Assembly: GCA_015056815.1 (NCBI GenBank)
Contig: SVFN01000002.1
Coordinates: 124,001-188,000 of the forward strand
DNA: 64,000 bases
DNA from: Lachnospiraceae bacterium
Lineage (GTDB): Bacteria; Bacillota; Clostridia; Lachnospirales; Lachnospiraceae
Direction of reading: 5' to 3'
Under the pieces are notes generated by a model. It was not told the DNA's origin and searched no databases. It worked only from the letters and a program-made list of their open reading frames with translations. The position numbers were made by a program, and so were the translations under genes. This document shows positions 35,612 to 44,719 of the stretch, in pieces (the stretch's first letter is position 1; each line of letters opens with the position of its first letter).

Positions 35612-36087
35612 GTCCGCCCGCTCCTGTCACCCATCATATTTTTCCCAAGCACCAGTTTCATAAAGATCGGTGTACAGATGAAGATCAGAACAAATGCGAT
35701 CACCAGGCTCATACACAATGATTTGAAAAACATCGGCAAAAACGGAATGGAAGCTCCCTGCGCCGTCGCCTGCTTATGTGCCATCACGATCATGGCAAAC
35801 GTGATCAGGGGCGTATAGATCAGATCGGAAACAAACGCTTCGATGCATCTTGAAAACCCCTTTCCCGGTATCAGTCCCAATTTGGCTCCCAGCGCATCAT
35901 TGACCTTTTTCATCGGCACCAGGAATCCAATGATCATACTGATAAGAAAACTGATCAGAAAGCTGATCAAAAATCCCGGCAGCGTAAAATGTCCCGAACT
36001 CAAATTTCCCGCAAGTGACAGAAAAAAGCTGAGCGTAACACCCATCAGCAGACTCATTTTTATTCCGATCTTTTTCATATTATTCAT
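35608..36087 (-). CDS. Small membrane protein (DUF2798-like)
   Basis: This 159-residue protein has four hydrophobic segments (MSLLMGVTLSFFLSLAGNL, FLISFLISFLISMIIGFLVP, LIYTPLITFAMIVMAH, SLCMSLVIAFVLIFICTPIF). The pattern resembles DUF2798-type membrane proteins. The start at 36087 follows AAAGGAGAGCCGCCT. It overlaps the cysteine-rich protein gene by 4 bp. No function is known. Confidence 0.68.
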   Translation of the reverse strand: MNNMKKIGIKMSLLMGVTLSFFLSLAGNLSSGHFTLPGFLISFLISFLISMIIGFLVPMKKVNDALGAKLGLIPGKGFSRCIEAFVSDLIYTPLITFAMIVMAHKQATAQGASIPFLPMFFKSLCMSLVIAFVLIFICTPIFMKLVLGKNMMGDRSGRT

Positions 36088-36157
36088 AGGCGGCTCTCCT
36101 TTTTTACAGAAAGTGTTGAAAGAAGGCGCACACTCCGCACATGTGCGCCCCATCCCA

Positions 36158-37123
36158 TTATTTGCTATAATCGAAAAATCCCTTTCCGGCATTGACACCG
36201 GTCTCGCCCTTGTCGATCTTCTCCTTCAAGAGCTTATCAATCTTATAATTTACCGAGCCCTCGACGGCAGTCTCCGGTTTCATCTTGTTGATATTGTACG
36301 CGGTCTCAAGACCAACGATATCCAAGATCTGGAACGGTCCTGCCGGTGCTCCGGTAGCCAGCTTCCAGGTAAGGTCGATCGTCGCGGGATCGGATACTTC
36401 GTTCGCCCAAAGTCCCTGTGCCGCCTCCAAAAACGGAACGAGCATGGAATTCAGAATGTATCCGGGCTGTTCTTTGTGCAATTTCAAAGGAACCATGTTG
36501 ATCTCGTCCGCAAACGCCACTACCTGATCATAGATCGCCGGATCGGTTCCCGGATGTCCCATGACTTCTGCCGTATTGTTTTTCCAGATCGTATTGGCAA
36601 AATGCAGTGCACAATATTTTGCCGGTCTGCCGGTATGCTCTGCGAAACGGCTCGGAAGCATTGTGGAAGAGTTCGTCACAAGGATCGTCTTTTCCTCCAG
36701 CAGGTCTTTCATTTTCTCATACACATCGATCTTGGCCTGCGGATCTTCCGACATGGACTCAATCACGATATCCGCATCCTTAACAGCCTTTGCCATATCG
36801 ATCTCGATATGGACATTTTCTGCGAAATACTTCTTCGCCTGCTCTGTCAGCTCATCGATCTTCTCTGTGCTGATCCCGTTCCAGTCTTTGATCAGTCCCT
36901 TCGGATACAGATATGCTCCCATCGGATTGCCGATCAGTGCTTTTGCCTTCTCCAGATCCTCTAACATCAGCTTGGAATACCGTTCGATCTTTGGCTGCGT
37001 CCTTCCGATGGAGCCCTCACTTCTGAGCCAGAACGTAACCTCATGTCCTGTGTAGGCACACATCAGTCCGATCTGTGTACCAAGCACGCCTCCGCCCGCA
37101 ACCACCACTTTGTTTAATGCCAT
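36158..37123 (-). CDS. 3-hydroxyacyl-CoA dehydrogenase family protein
   Basis: This 321-residue NAD-dependent dehydrogenase has a Rossmann motif VVVAGGGVLGTQIG and the two-domain layout of 3-hydroxybutyryl-CoA dehydrogenase. NSSTMLPSRF and the catalytic His in ALHFANTIW are present, and the C-terminal dimer domain ends GVNAGKGFFDYSK. The segment after the His (NTIWKNNTAEVMGHPGTD) differs from the common HFFNP, so the substrate may not be acetoacetyl-CoA. GGAGGTATTAAGAA precedes the ATG. No other butyrate-pathway gene is adjacent. Confidence 0.88.
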   Translation of the reverse strand: MALNKVVVAGGGVLGTQIGLMCAYTGHEVTFWLRSEGSIGRTQPKIERYSKLMLEDLEKAKALIGNPMGAYLYPKGLIKDWNGISTEKIDELTEQAKKYFAENVHIEIDMAKAVKDADIVIESMSEDPQAKIDVYEKMKDLLEEKTILVTNSSTMLPSRFAEHTGRPAKYCALHFANTIWKNNTAEVMGHPGTDPAIYDQVVAFADEINMVPLKLHKEQPGYILNSMLVPFLEAAQGLWANEVSDPATIDLTWKLATGAPAGPFQILDIVGLETAYNINKMKPETAVEGSVNYKIDKLLKEKIDKGETGVNAGKGFFDYSK

Positions 37124-37218
37124 TTCTTAATACCTCCTGATAAAAAATGTAGTAACATTAATATTTTATCACAAAATGATAGCCTGCACATTAATTTAAA
37201 GAAAAAAGAATACTAAAA

Positions 37219-37243
37219 ATGGCGTGCACCTGATGCACGCCAT
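37219..37243 (-). terminator. Terminator of the Bax inhibitor-like gene
   Basis: On the minus strand ATGGCGTGCA and TGCACGCCAT form a perfect 10-bp stem with a 5-nt loop, followed by TTTTAGTATTCTTTTTTC. It lies 17 bp after the stop. Confidence 0.8.
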
Positions 37244-37259
37244 CTCCATTTACCGTTTG

Positions 37260-38087
37260 TTATTTTCTCTTTCCCAAAAGCCTGAGCAGCTTTAAGAACA
37301 GATTGATGAAATCCAGATATAGTTCAAATGCTCCTGCCAACGCCAGTGTCAGCACATTGGAAGAATCCGCATACATAACGCTCTGCTTGATCTTCTGTGT
37401 GTCGTAAGCAGTCAAGCCGACAAAGATCAGCACGCCGACAGCGGCAATAGCCATATCCACCATATCACTTCTTAAGAAGAAGATATTGACCAGTCCTACC
37501 AGGATAATACCGATCAGTCCCATCAGGCAGATGCTTCCGATCGAAGAAAGATCCTTCTTGGTAACAGTACCGTAAACTGCCATAATCGCAAACAAAACTG
37601 CCGTGATCACAAACACCGATGCGACAGAGCTTGCTGTATAAAGCAGTAAAATGATCCCTAACGTCGCTCCCGTCAGATACGAATATGCGGTAAACAAAAT
37701 GCCTAACAGGATCGCGTTATTCTTGCGGATCGCAAAATTAGAAATAAACACGATCGCAACTTCCGCGCCAAACACAAGAAACAGATGATTGCCCTGTACC
37801 AGCCACGGAAGCATCGGTCCGGTCGCCGTATATGCCGCAAATGCCGTGATCAAAAGCGCCACTACCATAAAGAGAAATGCCTTCGAAATGACATCCTCAT
37901 AGATTGCGGCTCCGATCCCGTGTCCGGAATAATGTACCGGATTACCGCCGTCAAATCCTCCAGTAAAATCCGAGAACTGACTCTGCTGCTCATAAAAATT
38001 CTCCTGCATGTTTTGTCCGCCATAATTTGACTGTCCACCGTACCCATAATCATTCGGGGAACTGTTGTTTCCATCATAAAATCCCAT
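37260..38087 (-). CDS. Bax inhibitor-1/YccA family membrane protein
   Basis: This 275-residue protein has a Gly/Asn/Gln/Tyr-rich cytoplasmic tail (GYGGQSNYGGQNMQENFYEQQ) and then seven hydrophobic helices of the BI-1 (TMBIM) fold. The C-terminal SLTAYDTQKIKQ-like segment is present as VGLTAYDTQKIKQS, with the conserved Asp. Bacterial members can leak calcium in a pH-dependent way; the role here is unknown. AAGGGAGGAAAAAA precedes the ATG at 38087. It is monocistronic. Confidence 0.93.
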   Translation of the reverse strand: MGFYDGNNSSPNDYGYGGQSNYGGQNMQENFYEQQSQFSDFTGGFDGGNPVHYSGHGIGAAIYEDVISKAFLFMVVALLITAFAAYTATGPMLPWLVQGNHLFLVFGAEVAIVFISNFAIRKNNAILLGILFTAYSYLTGATLGIILLLYTASSVASVFVITAVLFAIMAVYGTVTKKDLSSIGSICLMGLIGIILVGLVNIFFLRSDMVDMAIAAVGVLIFVGLTAYDTQKIKQSVMYADSSNVLTLALAGAFELYLDFINLFLKLLRLLGKRK

Positions 38088-38220
38088 TTTTTTCCTCCCT
38101 TGTGAAAAAGTATGTTGATGACTCTCTGAAGTTTTCACTCCATTAAGCATTATAGCATATGCCGGCCTTTTTATAAAGTAAAAGTTTTCTATATGGTTTA
38201 AATATTGCCTGACATATTTA

Positions 38221-39015
38221 TCACCCGACCAGCCATTTCTGATCCGCCACGCTGTACAGCGGGATAAAAGGCACCATGATCGGAGTCTTTTTCACATATT
38301 CCTGATACTCGGGATCCTTCCCGTAATTGCGGTTCTGCCTCAGCTCCAGTCTGCGTGCTCCGCTGAACATCACATAAATGATGCCAAGGTACCCCAAAAG
38401 CGCGATCACCCATTGCAGCACACCGCTCATCGCATTAGCTCCGGACACCAGCACTCCCGTCCAGAAAAGCATCTCTCCGAAATAGTTCGGGCAGCGTACG
38501 ATCTTAAACAATCCCGTATCCACGAAACGATTCGGATTTTTTTTCTTCGCGGCAGATTTCTGAACATCCGCCATCGATTCCACAACAACTCCCAGACACA
38601 TGATGATCATACCGGCCAGCAAAACAGTATCATCTGTCTTTCCATTTTCAAGACGGAACAAAACCGGTGATATCTGACAGGCATACAAAAGACCGCAGGT
38701 GATCCAGATTGTGATCTTCGCCGGAAAAGATACTTCCTTCCCATCCTTGATCTCTTTTTTCATCGTACTCCGGTATGCCGCACTTTTCAGCTCCCGGATC
38801 AGAAGATAGCCGCTTAAGCGGCAGCCGTAAACGATAAACAACAGACAGATCATCCACACTTTGATCGTAAGACTGTTCCGAAAGCTCCAAAGAAGCGCCG
38901 CTCCGATCGCAGCCACGGAAAAACCGTAACCTAACGAAATAAAATAAACATACTTGTAAAATCCGATCGCACTGATCACAAGTGCAACTGCTAACATGAT
39001 TAAATATAGCTTCAT
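38221..39015 (-). CDS. DUF1295 membrane enzyme (steroid 5-alpha-reductase-like)
   Basis: This 264-residue protein has about seven hydrophobic segments and the C-terminal DUF1295/isoprenylcysteine methyltransferase-like block NPNRFVDTGLFKIVRCPNYFGEMLFWTG. The block RNYGKDPEYQEYVKKTPIMVPFIP follows it, as the family expects. The bound cofactor would be NADPH or S-adenosylmethionine, and the lipid substrate is unknown. The gene stands alone. The 242 bp behind it (39016-39257) contain nothing I can name. Confidence 0.88.
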   Translation of the reverse strand: MKLYLIMLAVALVISAIGFYKYVYFISLGYGFSVAAIGAALLWSFRNSLTIKVWMICLLFIVYGCRLSGYLLIRELKSAAYRSTMKKEIKDGKEVSFPAKITIWITCGLLYACQISPVLFRLENGKTDDTVLLAGMIIMCLGVVVESMADVQKSAAKKKNPNRFVDTGLFKIVRCPNYFGEMLFWTGVLVSGANAMSGVLQWVIALLGYLGIIYVMFSGARRLELRQNRNYGKDPEYQEYVKKTPIMVPFIPLYSVADQKWLVG

Positions 39016-39257
39016 CTTTATCCTCCCTCTCTCTCATGGCAGCTTCACTGCCTCCTGATTACCTGTGTGCCTTTACCGTTATGCCCCATATATCCATCCC
39101 GTCACATATTTTCCCAGGCTGTCCGATCCTATCTACAGCCCCAAAATCCCCTGCCATTCTTTCTCCGATCATTTATCCTGCTCATCAGCTATCTCAATCC
39201 GTAACACCCTATGCGTTTTTACCCACATTGCTCCGGCCTGCAAACTTCAGATGCCTC

Positions 39258-40118
39258 TCAGCAGTTTCCCGTATACACATACTTTAATCTCTCTCCCGCC
39301 ACTTCTGCCAGCCGGTAGATCTGTTCCACATCCGTAGCCGCGCGGTCTGTCATATGAAACTGCGGAAAGAACCGGGAAATATGAAGCGGGATATCTTCCC
39401 CGATCGTCTCTCCCTTTTCATTCTCCAGAGAAGCCACAAACTCTGTAAGGCTTCGCATTTCTTCTTCCGAGTCATTCTCTCCCGGAATGATCAATGTCGT
39501 AAGCTCCACATGGCACACCTTCACTGCCTGTGTGATGAAATCCTTTACCATCCCGAGGTTTCCTCCCAGAATCTCTTTGTAATATCTTTCCGTAAATCCC
39601 TTCAGATCAATGTTCATGGCATCGATGTAAGGCGCCAGCTCCTGCAAGACGGAAAGCTGTGCCGTTCCATTTGTCACCAGCACATTGACCATTCCTTTTT
39701 TCTTTACAAGCCTCGCCGTATCCCGGACAAATTCATAGCCGGTCAATGGTTCATTGTAGGTAAATGCCACGCCGATATTCCCCTCTTTTTGATAAAACTC
39801 TGCTGTCCGCGTGATCTCCCGTGGGGAAACATATTCCGCCTGCCTTGCCGCTTTTTTTGCCTCAGGTCCCCAGGAGATCTCATGATTCTGACAGAAAGGA
39901 CATCGCAGATTGCAGCCGTAGCTTCCGATCGAAAGAATCTTTGCCCCCGGGTAAAAACGCCGCAGAGGCTTTTTCTCGATCGGATCCAATGCCATAGAAG
40001 TAATCCTTCCATAATTGGCAGCCTGCACAACCCCATCCTTACAGATCCTGCTTTCGCAGAGTCCCTTCTGACCTTCTTCCAGCTTACAATGTCTGAAACA
40101 GACTTCACATTCCGGCAT
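39258..40118 (-). CDS. amrS: AmmeMemoRadiSam radical SAM enzyme (AmrS)
   Basis: This 286-residue radical SAM protein has the cluster motif in GCNLRCPFCQN, an N-terminal cysteine set (CEVCFRHCKLEEGQKGLC), a typical AmrS SWGPEAKK-like loop, and LTTLIIPGENDSEEEM. The start at 40118 has GGGGAGGAATCAACT before it. It lies 58 bp after a fused Memo-AMMECR1 gene, completing the three-part AmmeMemoRadiSam set. The reaction of this widespread trio is not established. Confidence 0.93.
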   Translation of the reverse strand: MPECEVCFRHCKLEEGQKGLCESRICKDGVVQAANYGRITSMALDPIEKKPLRRFYPGAKILSIGSYGCNLRCPFCQNHEISWGPEAKKAARQAEYVSPREITRTAEFYQKEGNIGVAFTYNEPLTGYEFVRDTARLVKKKGMVNVLVTNGTAQLSVLQELAPYIDAMNIDLKGFTERYYKEILGGNLGMVKDFITQAVKVCHVELTTLIIPGENDSEEEMRSLTEFVASLENEKGETIGEDIPLHISRFFPQFHMTDRAATDVEQIYRLAEVAGERLKYVYTGNC

Positions 40119-40176
40119 AGTTGATTCCTCCCCGTTTTTTACTAATTTATAATCCGTATGCACATCTTCTGATTTT

Positions 40177-41562
40177 TTAAAAATGCCTTACCACTTCAAA
40201 TCTCTGCAAGGTGACAGGCTCCTCCGGTCCGATCCCCCCTTTTTGCCTCGCGATGGAAATCTGCCGGCTGACTGTATCCACTCCGTCTAAATCCGGCAGG
40301 AGCAATCCTCTCTTATAGCCGCTTTTCACGATCACGCCATACCGCTTCACATCCAGCATTTCTTCGGATGCGATCTCTTCCGCCTCGCCCAACACGTCCA
40401 CATTGATCTCAAGCCACTTAAGCTCTTCTTCCCGTATCGGATCAAAGCGGGGATCCCTGACAGAAGCGCTGATGGCGTTCTGAATGATCTCCTGTGCAAC
40501 ACAGTCTGTTGTAGGAAGGATTGTACCGATGCAGCCACGCAGCCGTCCGTGCTCATGAATCGAGACAAAGACTCCGGCCCGTTTACCTAACATCTCTTCC
40601 GGAAGATCCTGTGATACTTCGATCCTCTTCCCCGTGCGGATAAAACTCTCCAGCGATTTTCGCGCCAGTTTTACATATGCATCCGACTGCTCCTTCTGTG
40701 TTTGCAGTTTTTCCTCCGCTTTCCGATAATACGCTTTAAGAAAATATCTGGATGCATCCGGACCTTTCGGATAAAAAGCACAGATTCCGTATCCGACTCC
40801 CGTCACATCCTCGTGGGAAAGCTGCCTTGCCTCCACCTGCTGCCCGTCAAAGGCTCCTGCCATCATCACAAAAGAACGGTGTCCGCACTCAGCTGCCTTA
40901 TCGCAGAAATTTTCATCAAACTCAAACAGTTCTCCAAAAGCCGCTCTGGAGCAGACATCCATGATCCGCTCATCATACTGCGGTCCCTCCGGTGCAAAGC
41001 CATAGGGTCCATATTCCTGCAGTTTGTGAGACAGGTCTCCGCTCGCAATATACACCGCACGCCTTCCGGTCCTCTCCACTGCCTCACGTATGAGCTGTCC
41101 CATCTCATACTGTTTCATCAGATCCAGACCGGACAGGCCTATCCTTACCAGCTGAAAATCCCGATATTTTTGGTGCACAAAATATAGAGGCACCATCGTC
41201 CCATGATCCAAAAGCTTCCCGCGTTCTCCCATGGTTCCTGCCGGGAAATGTCTCTTTCCCGCAAGCTCTTCGATCTGCTCTGTCAAAGATGTGTCATACT
41301 CCTCCTCAAAATACACTCCGGGCGCTCCGAAATCCGCAAACGAACCCTTTACCCTTTTGCCCGGCGAAATATGAAAATAGTCGGCATACATGACTGTATG
41401 AGGGCTGGAGATGAGGATGGTCTCCGGCTGCAATGCGGCAATCTGTTTTGCCACCTCTTCATATGCCCGGATCGTTTTTTTTACTCTTTCTTCACTTCCG
41501 CGTCCCACCTGCGGTATGATCATCGGCGGATGCGGCACCATAAATCCTGCCAGTATTCCCAT
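40177..41562 (-). CDS. AmmeMemoRadiSam proteins B and A fused (Memo + AMMECR1)
   Basis: This 461-residue fusion has an N-terminal Memo/extradiol-dioxygenase-like domain (~1-265; MVPHPPMIIPQVGRG, SSPHTVMYADYF, YIASGDLSHKLQ supply the His metal ligands). Its C-terminal AMMECR1 domain (~285-461) has the invariant LRGCIGTI, SASVRDPRFDP and an ending LPDLDGVDT. In many bacteria these are two genes. The fusion and the adjacent amrS suggest one pathway. AAAAGGAGGGTTTCT precedes the ATG. Human MEMO1 and AMMECR1 are relatives; no reaction is settled. Confidence 0.95.
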   Translation of the reverse strand: MGILAGFMVPHPPMIIPQVGRGSEERVKKTIRAYEEVAKQIAALQPETILISSPHTVMYADYFHISPGKRVKGSFADFGAPGVYFEEEYDTSLTEQIEELAGKRHFPAGTMGERGKLLDHGTMVPLYFVHQKYRDFQLVRIGLSGLDLMKQYEMGQLIREAVERTGRRAVYIASGDLSHKLQEYGPYGFAPEGPQYDERIMDVCSRAAFGELFEFDENFCDKAAECGHRSFVMMAGAFDGQQVEARQLSHEDVTGVGYGICAFYPKGPDASRYFLKAYYRKAEEKLQTQKEQSDAYVKLARKSLESFIRTGKRIEVSQDLPEEMLGKRAGVFVSIHEHGRLRGCIGTILPTTDCVAQEIIQNAISASVRDPRFDPIREEELKWLEINVDVLGEAEEIASEEMLDVKRYGVIVKSGYKRGLLLPDLDGVDTVSRQISIARQKGGIGPEEPVTLQRFEVVRHF

Positions 41563-41648
41563 AGAAACCCTCCTTTTACAGCCAGTCCTTCTCCATTCTT
41601 TCTTCCGCTGTCAGATTCGCCGGATCGATAACTGTTTTCCTGTCTGCT

Positions 41649-43061
41649 CTAACGATAACTCCCGTATTTTTTCTTAAATTCTGTCTTCGCGGCATACATT
41701 GCCTCATCGGCGCGTTTAAATACCTGCTCGACCGACTCATCCTCTGCGCGAAACTCTGCCATCCCGACTGATGCGGAGTAACGCTCCCACGCCTGCGCAT
41801 TCTCCTGCTCATAGGTAATCTCAAACAATGCAGCGATCTCTTCCGACAGTCTCTTGCGGTTTGTATAATCGCCCTTTGTCAGAATTGCAGCAAACTCGTC
41901 ACCGCCCACACGGAACACCGGCGAGTGCATATAGACATCACACACGATCGCACAGCACCCTCTGATGTAATCGTCTCCCCTTTCATGGCCGAAGGTATCG
42001 TTCACATATTTCAGATTATTGATGTCCACCATGACAATGGCAAACCTTGCCGTCCCGTCTGCGATCTCCTGCGTCAGCTTCTCCACTTCGTTCGTATAAG
42101 CAGCTTTGTTGCCGACCCCTGTCAGGTCATCTTTGTATGCCTTCCTGCGAATCTGACCGATTTCCTCTTCTTTATCTTTGATATCATTCTTCGCCCAGTT
42201 TAAATTCATCATATAGAGCATGCTCTCCTTCATGACATTTACAAACATGCCATGAAGATCCTCTATCTCGTCTCTGGTATAAATATCCAGTTCTTCCATG
42301 ATCTGAATATTTCCAAACCGTTCTTCCTCCGTATCATATGCAAATTTTTTCGTACATTTGGACATCTTGTTGATCGGTCCCGTAATGCTTTTTCTCATCA
42401 CAGAGATATTGATCCACAGGACCACTGTGATCACCACGAACAGAATTCCGAGACTGCTGAGCACAAACCGGATATTTTCCCTGTGAAGCTTATCCATGGA
42501 AAAATCAACGCAGGCGTAGCACATACATTTGCCCTGACTGTCATAGACCGGCCGGAAATAACTAAGCAGATATCCATCCGGCGTCTTTCCCGTCATCGCC
42601 GGAACACTCTCACCCGCGCATAACTGTTTCTCATAGGGCAGCGTTGCCTCATCCAGCTCATAGATATCGCCCGGAGCATCTGCGGCGCCACCCGTTTCAC
42701 TGTCCAGATCAAACACCACATGCCCGCCTTCTTTATCAAAACGATACACATACAAAAACAATACATCCGGATAATTATCCCGCAGATCATAAAAATGCTC
42801 CAGGATATCCCGATATTCCGGCATTTCAAAATTTTTGTCTATGTATTCATCAATTCTGTCCACATCCAGTTCCCTGACCATCAGACTCGTAATTCCCTCT
42901 GCCAGCCTTTCATATTCATCGATCATACGGTCATTAAAACGGTGATATACCGTCACGATCACACAGACCATGATCACGATCATGCCGACAACCAATAATA
43001 AGGGAAGACGAATGGAGATCAATCTGCATTTTTTCCTGAACGAAAGGATTTTCTCCCGCAT
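41649..43061 (-). CDS. Membrane diguanylate cyclase with extracytoplasmic sensor
   Basis: This 470-residue protein has two membrane helices (~20-38, LLLVVGMIVIMVCVIVTVY; ~200-218, VLSSLGILFVVITVVLW). They bracket a ~165-residue extracytoplasmic sensor with a Cache-like YLLSYFRPVYDSQGK core. A HAMP-like linker and a C-terminal GGDEF domain follow (FRVGGDEFAAI, with KDDLTGVGNKAAY at its start). It should make cyclic di-GMP in response to an external cue. It is a tandem paralogue of the interrupted gene at 43081-44472, 19 bp away. Confidence 0.93.
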   Translation of the reverse strand: MREKILSFRKKCRLISIRLPLLLVVGMIVIMVCVIVTVYHRFNDRMIDEYERLAEGITSLMVRELDVDRIDEYIDKNFEMPEYRDILEHFYDLRDNYPDVLFLYVYRFDKEGGHVVFDLDSETGGAADAPGDIYELDEATLPYEKQLCAGESVPAMTGKTPDGYLLSYFRPVYDSQGKCMCYACVDFSMDKLHRENIRFVLSSLGILFVVITVVLWINISVMRKSITGPINKMSKCTKKFAYDTEEERFGNIQIMEELDIYTRDEIEDLHGMFVNVMKESMLYMMNLNWAKNDIKDKEEEIGQIRRKAYKDDLTGVGNKAAYTNEVEKLTQEIADGTARFAIVMVDINNLKYVNDTFGHERGDDYIRGCCAIVCDVYMHSPVFRVGGDEFAAILTKGDYTNRKRLSEEIAALFEITYEQENAQAWERYSASVGMAEFRAEDESVEQVFKRADEAMYAAKTEFKKKYGSYR

Positions 43062-43080
43062 TTTCTACTCTCCTTTAGCT

Positions 43081-44472
43081 TCAGCGATAGCTGCCGTACA
43101 GTTGCTTAAAGCTCATTTTATTCACATACATCGCTTCATCTGCTCTCGCCAATACCCGTTGTGCACTCTCATCCTCCGGTGTATATTCCGCCATTCCCAC
43201 AGATGCGCAATAGCGTTCCCACATTTCTTTTTCTTCCCGCTCATAAGTACATGCAAATCTATCCGCCAATTGATCCAGACGTTCCTATCGGTTTACATAA
43301 TCTTCGTTCTGTAAAACTGCCACAAACTCATCGCCGCCTACACGGAACACCGGGGAATGCTTATAGACCTCACACATCATCGTACAGCACCCTCTGATAT
43401 AGTCGTCTCCTTTTTCATGTCCAAAGTTATCGTTGACATATTTGAGATTGTTGATATCCATCATTACGATCGCAAAGCCGGCAGTCCCTTTTGCGATGTC
43501 CTGATTGAGCTTTTCTGCCGCACTTGTGTAAGCCGCCTTATTTCCCACTCCGGTCAGGTCGTCCTTATACGCCTTTTTGCTGATCTGTCCGATCTTCAAC
43601 TCCTTATCCTGTATGTCGTCTTTTGCGCGGCTCAGATTCGTCATGTAAAAAATACTTTCCTTTAACACAGACAAAAACACTGTATAAAGCTCCTGAATCT
43701 CGTCACCGGTGTGAATATCCAGTTCTTCCATCAACTGTATATTGCGAAACCGGTCTTTTTCTGTCTCATACGCAAACTCATCCGCACACTTTACCATTCG
43801 CTTTAAAGGACCGGTAATGTTCTTTCGTATCAGCCGGATATCGATCAGCAGAAGAATCGCGACCACGATCGCCAGGATCAGCAGAATACTGCACAAAAAT
43901 GCAATGTCCTGCTCATGAAGATAATCCATGGAAAAATCTGCACACACATGACACTGGTAGTTACCCCTGCTGTCAAAAACGGGGCGCAGATAAGTAAGCA
44001 GGTATCCATATTTCGTGTGATCGATCAGTACCGGGATTTCCTCTCCCCTGCACAGTTTATCCAGATGACTCTTCAGATCGTCTTCCAGTTCATAGACCGT
44101 GCCGGGCGGATCATAATATCCTTCCGTATCACTGTAGAGGTCAAACACCACATGTCCCCCATCCTGCTTCATCCGGTAAACATAGAGAAACTGAACATCC
44201 GGATAGTTCTCTTTGAGCGCACTAAAATAATCCAGAATCTCATTGTACTCCGCCATTTCGAAATTCCGTTCTATATATTCATCAATCTTATCTCCGTCAA
44301 TTCTTTTCTGCATGAGTTTCGTAACCCCCTGTGCCATGCGGGTGTACTCATCGATCATGCGTTTTTCAAAGCGCATATAAATGACAAAAACCACTAAAAG
44401 CATGACTGACAGAAAGCTGGAAATAAATAATAAAGGCAGACGCACCGATAAAGATTTCCATTTCTTTTTCAT
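43081..44472 (-). pseudogene. GGDEF diguanylate cyclase interrupted by an in-frame amber stop
   Basis: The same reading frame runs from the ATG at 44472 through a TAG at 43285-43287 and on to a normal end at 43081. The intact product would have about 463 residues and the same layout as its neighbour: helices at the start and ~180, a sensor, a linker, then GGDEF. The GGDEF motif (FRVGGDEFVAVL) is before the stop, but ~67 residues are lost, including AMYVNKMSFKQLYGSYR. The neighbour reads NRKRLSEEI where this gene reads NR-stop-ERLDQLA, so one base change explains it. A working truncated product or read-through is less likely. Confidence 0.85.
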
Positions 44473-44617
44473 TGCAGTTTCTCCCGGTTATTCATTCTTT
44501 CTGACCAAATACGTATCCTTTGTTTCATCATACAATTCTGATAGATTACATCCTTTCCGAAACAGTTCCGATGTTGCTATTCAATTCCCCTTCTTTACCG
44601 GATGCCCGGCTTACCTG

Positions 44618-44646
44618 TTGACGAAACTTCCTGCTTATCTTAAACT
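44618..44646 (+). promoter_or_regulatory. Possible promoter of the 216-residue protein gene
   Basis: TTGACG (44618-44623) and TAAACT (44641-44646) have a 17-bp spacer. They lie about 74 bp upstream of the ATG at 44720. Confidence 0.45.
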
Positions 44647-44719
44647 TGTTATATAAATATACAGATCTCTCCTGTATGTTTTCAAACCATAACACTCCTT
44701 TGGAAAGACAGGTATTCTT

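Noticed and set aside
43285..43287. TAG read as pyrrolysine in the GGDEF gene
   Set aside because: No Pyl genes are in view, the paralogue has an ordinary residue there, and a single nonsense change is simpler.
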